Assembly (NCBI RefSeq): GCF_001039265.1
Contig: NZ_LFEK01000023.1
Location: 16,970-22,827, forward strand
DNA: 5,858 nt
Direction of reading: 5' to 3'
Source: Synechococcus sp. GFB01
GTDB lineage: Bacteria > Cyanobacteriota > Cyanobacteriia > PCC-6307 > Cyanobiaceae
Shown here: in pieces, positions 3,498 to 5,858 of the stretch
Numbering within the stretch: position 1 is the first letter of the stretch
Layout: the number at the start of each line of letters is the position of its first letter
The notes under the pieces: model-generated
What the model was told of the DNA's origin: nothing
Database searches by the model: none
What the model saw: the letters and a program-made list of their open reading frames with translations, nothing else
Translations under genes and position numbers: made by a program

Positions 3498-5858
3498 ACT
3501 GACCCGGGCGCTGAAGTCGGCTGACCTGAGGGTGGCGATCGCCGCTTCCGGGTTGTCGATGCAGAACTGACTGCCCAGGCGCACGAAGCGGGTCTGGTCA
3601 TCCTGCTTCACGAGTGCCACCACGGGCACCCGGTTGCCGGCCTCATCCTGGGGGGGACGGTGGCGGTGCAGACATTCGCGCAGGCGATGCTGAATGGCGA
3701 TGTCGGCAGCCTGCTCCGCCGGCAGCTCGATCATCAGCAACTGCAGGTCGTCGATCGAACGGCAATCGTCAACGATGAGCTGCACACGGTCGTCGCGCCG
3801 GTCGACGGAAGCCCACACCAGAAGGCGCGCATCCACGATCAGGTGATCGGCCAGGCGTGCATAGGCCTTCGGAAACACCACCGCTTCGCAGCTGCCGGTG
3901 AGATCCTCCAGCTGCAGCACCGCCATCCGATCACCCTTGCGGGTGGTAACGCTGCGCAGTTCGGGCACCATCACCACCGCACTCACCCGGGCCTTGTCGG
4001 CGAGCTCCTCGAGGTTGCCGAGCGCCAGTGGCGAGAGGAGCTTCAGCTTCGGCGACAGCTGCTTGAGCGGGTGATCCGACAGGTAGAAACCCACCAACTC
4101 CTTCTCCAGCCGGAGTCTCTCGGTGGGGGGATAGTCGCTCACCGGGGCGGCCTTCGGGGCGATGCTGATCGCAGGCTCGCCCGCTGCGGCAGCGCTGGCG
4201 CCGAGCAGATCGAGCAGGTTGCCCTGGCCGCTGAGCCGGTCGCGCGCGCGGGAGCTGGCCCAGTCGAGCACCAGATCCAGATCGGCCATCAGCTGAGCCC
4301 TGTTGGCCCGCGGTTCGAGGGCATCGAGGGCGCCGGAATGGATCAGCGCCTCAAGGGCACGGCGGTTGAGCTGCTGACCGGGGATCCGGTCGCAGAGATC
4401 GGCCAGCGAGGCGAAGGGTCCGTCGCTGCGGCGCGACTCGATCAGCAGACGGATCGCCCCCTCGCCCAGATTGCGGACGGCCGAGAGGCCGAACAGGATG
4501 CGGTCACCCACAGGCGTGAAGTCGATCCCGGAAGCATTGACATCTGGCGGCATCACCTCGATGCCCATGGCATTGCAGTTGGCGATGTAGCGCTGCACCT
4601 TGGCCGAGTCGCCGGCATTCACCGTGAGCAGGGCCGCCATGTAGGCCACCGGATAGTGGGCCTTGAGGTAGGCGGTCTGGTAGGTCACCGCGCCATAGGC
4701 GGTGGAATGGCTCTTGTTGAAGCAGTATTCGGCGAACAGCACCATCTGCTCGAACAGACCCTCGGCGATCCTCGGGTCAACGCCCCGCTCGGTGGCTCCC
4801 TTCACGAAGACGCTCTGGTGCTTCTCCATCTCGCTCTTTTTCTTCTTGCCCATCGCGCGCCGCAGCAGATCGGCCTCACCGAGGGAGTAGCCGGCCAGAT
4901 CCTGGGCGATGCGCATGATCTGCTCCTGATACACCATGATCCCGTAGGTTTCACGCAGGATCGGCTGCAGCTTTTCGTGGGCGAAATCGATCGGCTCGCG
5001 GCCGTGCTTGCGGTTGATGAACTTGGGGATCAGCCCCGCATCGAGCGGACCGGGGCGATAGAGGGCAAGGATTGAGGAGATGTCCTCCAGCGACGACGGC
5101 TTGAGATCGCGCACGATCTGACGCATGCCGCTCGACTCCAGCTGAAAGATGCCCTCCAGATCGCCACGGGCGAGCAGGCCGTAGGTGGCTGGATCATCGG
5201 CAGGCAGGCGATCCGGATCGACGGTCTCGCCCGAGCTCTGAGCCACCAGGTCGACGGTCTTGTCGATCATGGTGAGGTTCTTGAGACCGAGGAAATCCAT
5301 CTTCAGGAGCCCCATCGACTCCACGTCTTCCATGAAGTATTGGGTGATCACCTGGCCGTCGTTGTTGCGCTGCAAGGGCACCACCTCATCGAGTGGATCA
5401 GCGGCGATCACAACACCGGCGGCATGCACGCCGAACGTCTTGTTGGTGCCCTCAATCCGCATCGCCAGGTCCACCCAGTGCCTGACCTGGGGGTCCTGCT
5501 CATACTTCTGGCGGAACTCCGGCGCCGGTGAGTCCGTACCGATCATCTCCTTGAGCTTGGCTGGCTTGCCGCGCACCACCGGGATCAGCTTGGCGAGCCG
5601 GTCGGCATCGCCATAGGGAATGTCAAGCACCCGCGCCACGTCCTTGAGCACGGCTTTCGAGGTCATGCGGTTGAAGGTGATGATCTGGGCGACCTTGTCC
5701 TCGCCATAGCGACGGGTCACGTAGTCGATCACCTCGCCGCGGCGCTCAATGCAGAAGTCGGTGTCGATGTCCGGCATCGACTTGCGTTCCGGGTTGAGGA
5801 AGCGTTCGAACAGCAACCCGTTCGTGACCGGATCGATGTTGGTGATCCCAAGGGCATA
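3477..5858 (-). CDS. dnaE: DNA polymerase III alpha subunit, C-terminal 793 residues (N-terminus beyond right edge)
   Basis: This is the catalytic subunit of the replicative polymerase. The frame is open from the window edge (YALGITNIDPVTNGLLFERF) to TGA at 3479-3477. Full-length bacterial DnaE is about 1150-1200 residues, so the PHP domain and part of the palm lie outside. Visible parts, numbered within the fragment: catalytic acidic residues in SMPDIDTDF (Asp32 and Asp34) and in LKMDFLGLKN (Asp188); fingers around 200-440, with YRPGPLDAG, YGIMVYQEQIM and GEADLLRRAMGKKK; tandem helix-hairpin-helix region about 450-520; a QxxLL-type clamp-binding motif at 545-549 (GQGNLLDLLG); OB-fold about 622-695 (RVSAVVMV, TRKGDRMAVLQLED); and a tau-contacting C-terminal region after that. 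EYCFNKSHS is continuous (Tyr378-Cys379, bases 4727-4722), so the gene is not split by the DnaE intein. The 3' end overlaps pam68 by 21 bases. Confidence 0.97.
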   Translation of the reverse strand, partial: YALGITNIDPVTNGLLFERFLNPERKSMPDIDTDFCIERRGEVIDYVTRRYGEDKVAQIITFNRMTSKAVLKDVARVLDIPYGDADRLAKLIPVVRGKPAKLKEMIGTDSPAPEFRQKYEQDPQVRHWVDLAMRIEGTNKTFGVHAAGVVIAADPLDEVVPLQRNNDGQVITQYFMEDVESMGLLKMDFLGLKNLTMIDKTVDLVAQSSGETVDPDRLPADDPATYGLLARGDLEGIFQLESSGMRQIVRDLKPSSLEDISSILALYRPGPLDAGLIPKFINRKHGREPIDFAHEKLQPILRETYGIMVYQEQIMRIAQDLAGYSLGEADLLRRAMGKKKKSEMEKHQSVFVKGATERGVDPRIAEGLFEQMVLFAEYCFNKSHSTAYGAVTYQTAYLKAHYPVAYMAALLTVNAGDSAKVQRYIANCNAMGIEVMPPDVNASGIDFTPVGDRILFGLSAVRNLGEGAIRLLIESRRSDGPFASLADLCDRIPGQQLNRRALEALIHSGALDALEPRANRAQLMADLDLVLDWASSRARDRLSGQGNLLDLLGASAAAAGEPAISIAPKAAPVSDYPPTERLRLEKELVGFYLSDHPLKQLSPKLKLLSPLALGNLEELADKARVSAVVMVPELRSVTTRKGDRMAVLQLEDLTGSCEAVVFPKAYARLADHLIVDARLLVWASVDRRDDRVQLIVDDCRSIDDLQLLMIELPAEQAADIAIQHRLRECLHRHRPPQDEAGNRVPVVALVKQDDQTRFVRLGSQFCIDNPEAAIATLRSADFSARVSSPLLAA
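3534..3543. repeat. Single HIP1-type palindrome GGCGATCGCC inside dnaE
   Basis: The ten bases are an exact match to the extended cyanobacterial HIP1 palindrome (core GCGATCGC at 3535-3542) and lie in the C-terminal coding part of dnaE. HIP1 is very frequent in many beta-cyanobacteria and scarce in most marine picocyanobacteria. I found only this one copy in the window. At this GC content one chance copy in several kilobases is not surprising, so the match is certain but a function is not supported. Confidence 0.4.

Noticed and set aside
3475..3499. Inverted repeat GTTCA/TGAAC enclosing the pam68 and dnaE stop codons as a bidirectional terminator
   Set aside because: The stem is only five pairs with a 15-base loop and no T-run on either side; it is too weak to call.
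3660..5075. A 471-codon open frame on the plus strand opposite dnaE
   Set aside because: It is fully antisense to well-conserved DnaE sequence, its translation is rich in His/Gln/Arg/Gly with no recognisable domain, and long antisense frames are expected in GC-rich genes with strong third-position C/G.
1..5858. A previously undescribed multi-gene system, mobile element, defence locus or CRISPR array
   Set aside because: Every stretch is explained by conserved housekeeping genes plus one small lipoprotein and one transporter; no transposase, integrase, direct repeat array, toxin-antitoxin pair or tRNA was seen on either strand.

Overview
The window comes from a high-GC alpha-cyanobacterium, most likely of the Cyanobium / high-GC Synechococcus group. 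Three things support this. A Pam68 (DUF3464) photosystem II assembly protein gene is present. The gene set (dnaG, DMT transporter, small lipoprotein, ruvA, rpsO, pam68, dnaE) looks like what I recall of picocyanobacterial chromosomes. The DnaE coding sequence runs straight through the site where many other cyanobacteria carry the split DnaE intein. Base composition is visibly GC-rich, with strong C/G third positions. The assignment is inferred from the proteins and has not been searched.

Layout, left to right. Bases 1-676 (minus) hold the N-terminal third of DNA primase dnaG, running off the left edge. Thirty-two bases away, facing the other way, is an EamA/DMT-type ten-helix permease gene (709-1655, plus) that carries a one-base deletion near base 864. 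Its tail overlaps head-on the 3' end of a small lipoprotein gene of unknown function (1594-2064, minus). That gene diverges, across only 21 bases, from a plus-strand group: ruvA (2086-2745), rpsO (2817-3086) and pam68 (3096-3497). The pam68 stop codon overlaps by 21 bases the 3' end of dnaE (minus, 3477 to the right edge), which is present as its C-terminal 793 codons.

The functions are housekeeping: replication (primase, Pol III alpha), Holliday-junction processing (RuvA), translation (S15) and photosystem II biogenesis (Pam68). The clearest functional pairing is rpsO with pam68: the two are 9 bases apart, and Pam68 is known as a ribosome-associated factor. The region is extremely compact. 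It has two convergent overlaps and two divergent gaps of 32 and 21 bases, and only the 71-base ruvA-rpsO spacer could hold an ordinary promoter. I see no rRNA, tRNA, CRISPR array, insertion sequence, phage gene or new multi-gene system. No stretch over 300 bases lacks a gene.

The items most worth a second look are the transporter frameshift, the pyrimidine-rich, Shine-Dalgarno-less context at all six visible starts, the rpsO leader, and the uncharacterised lipoprotein.
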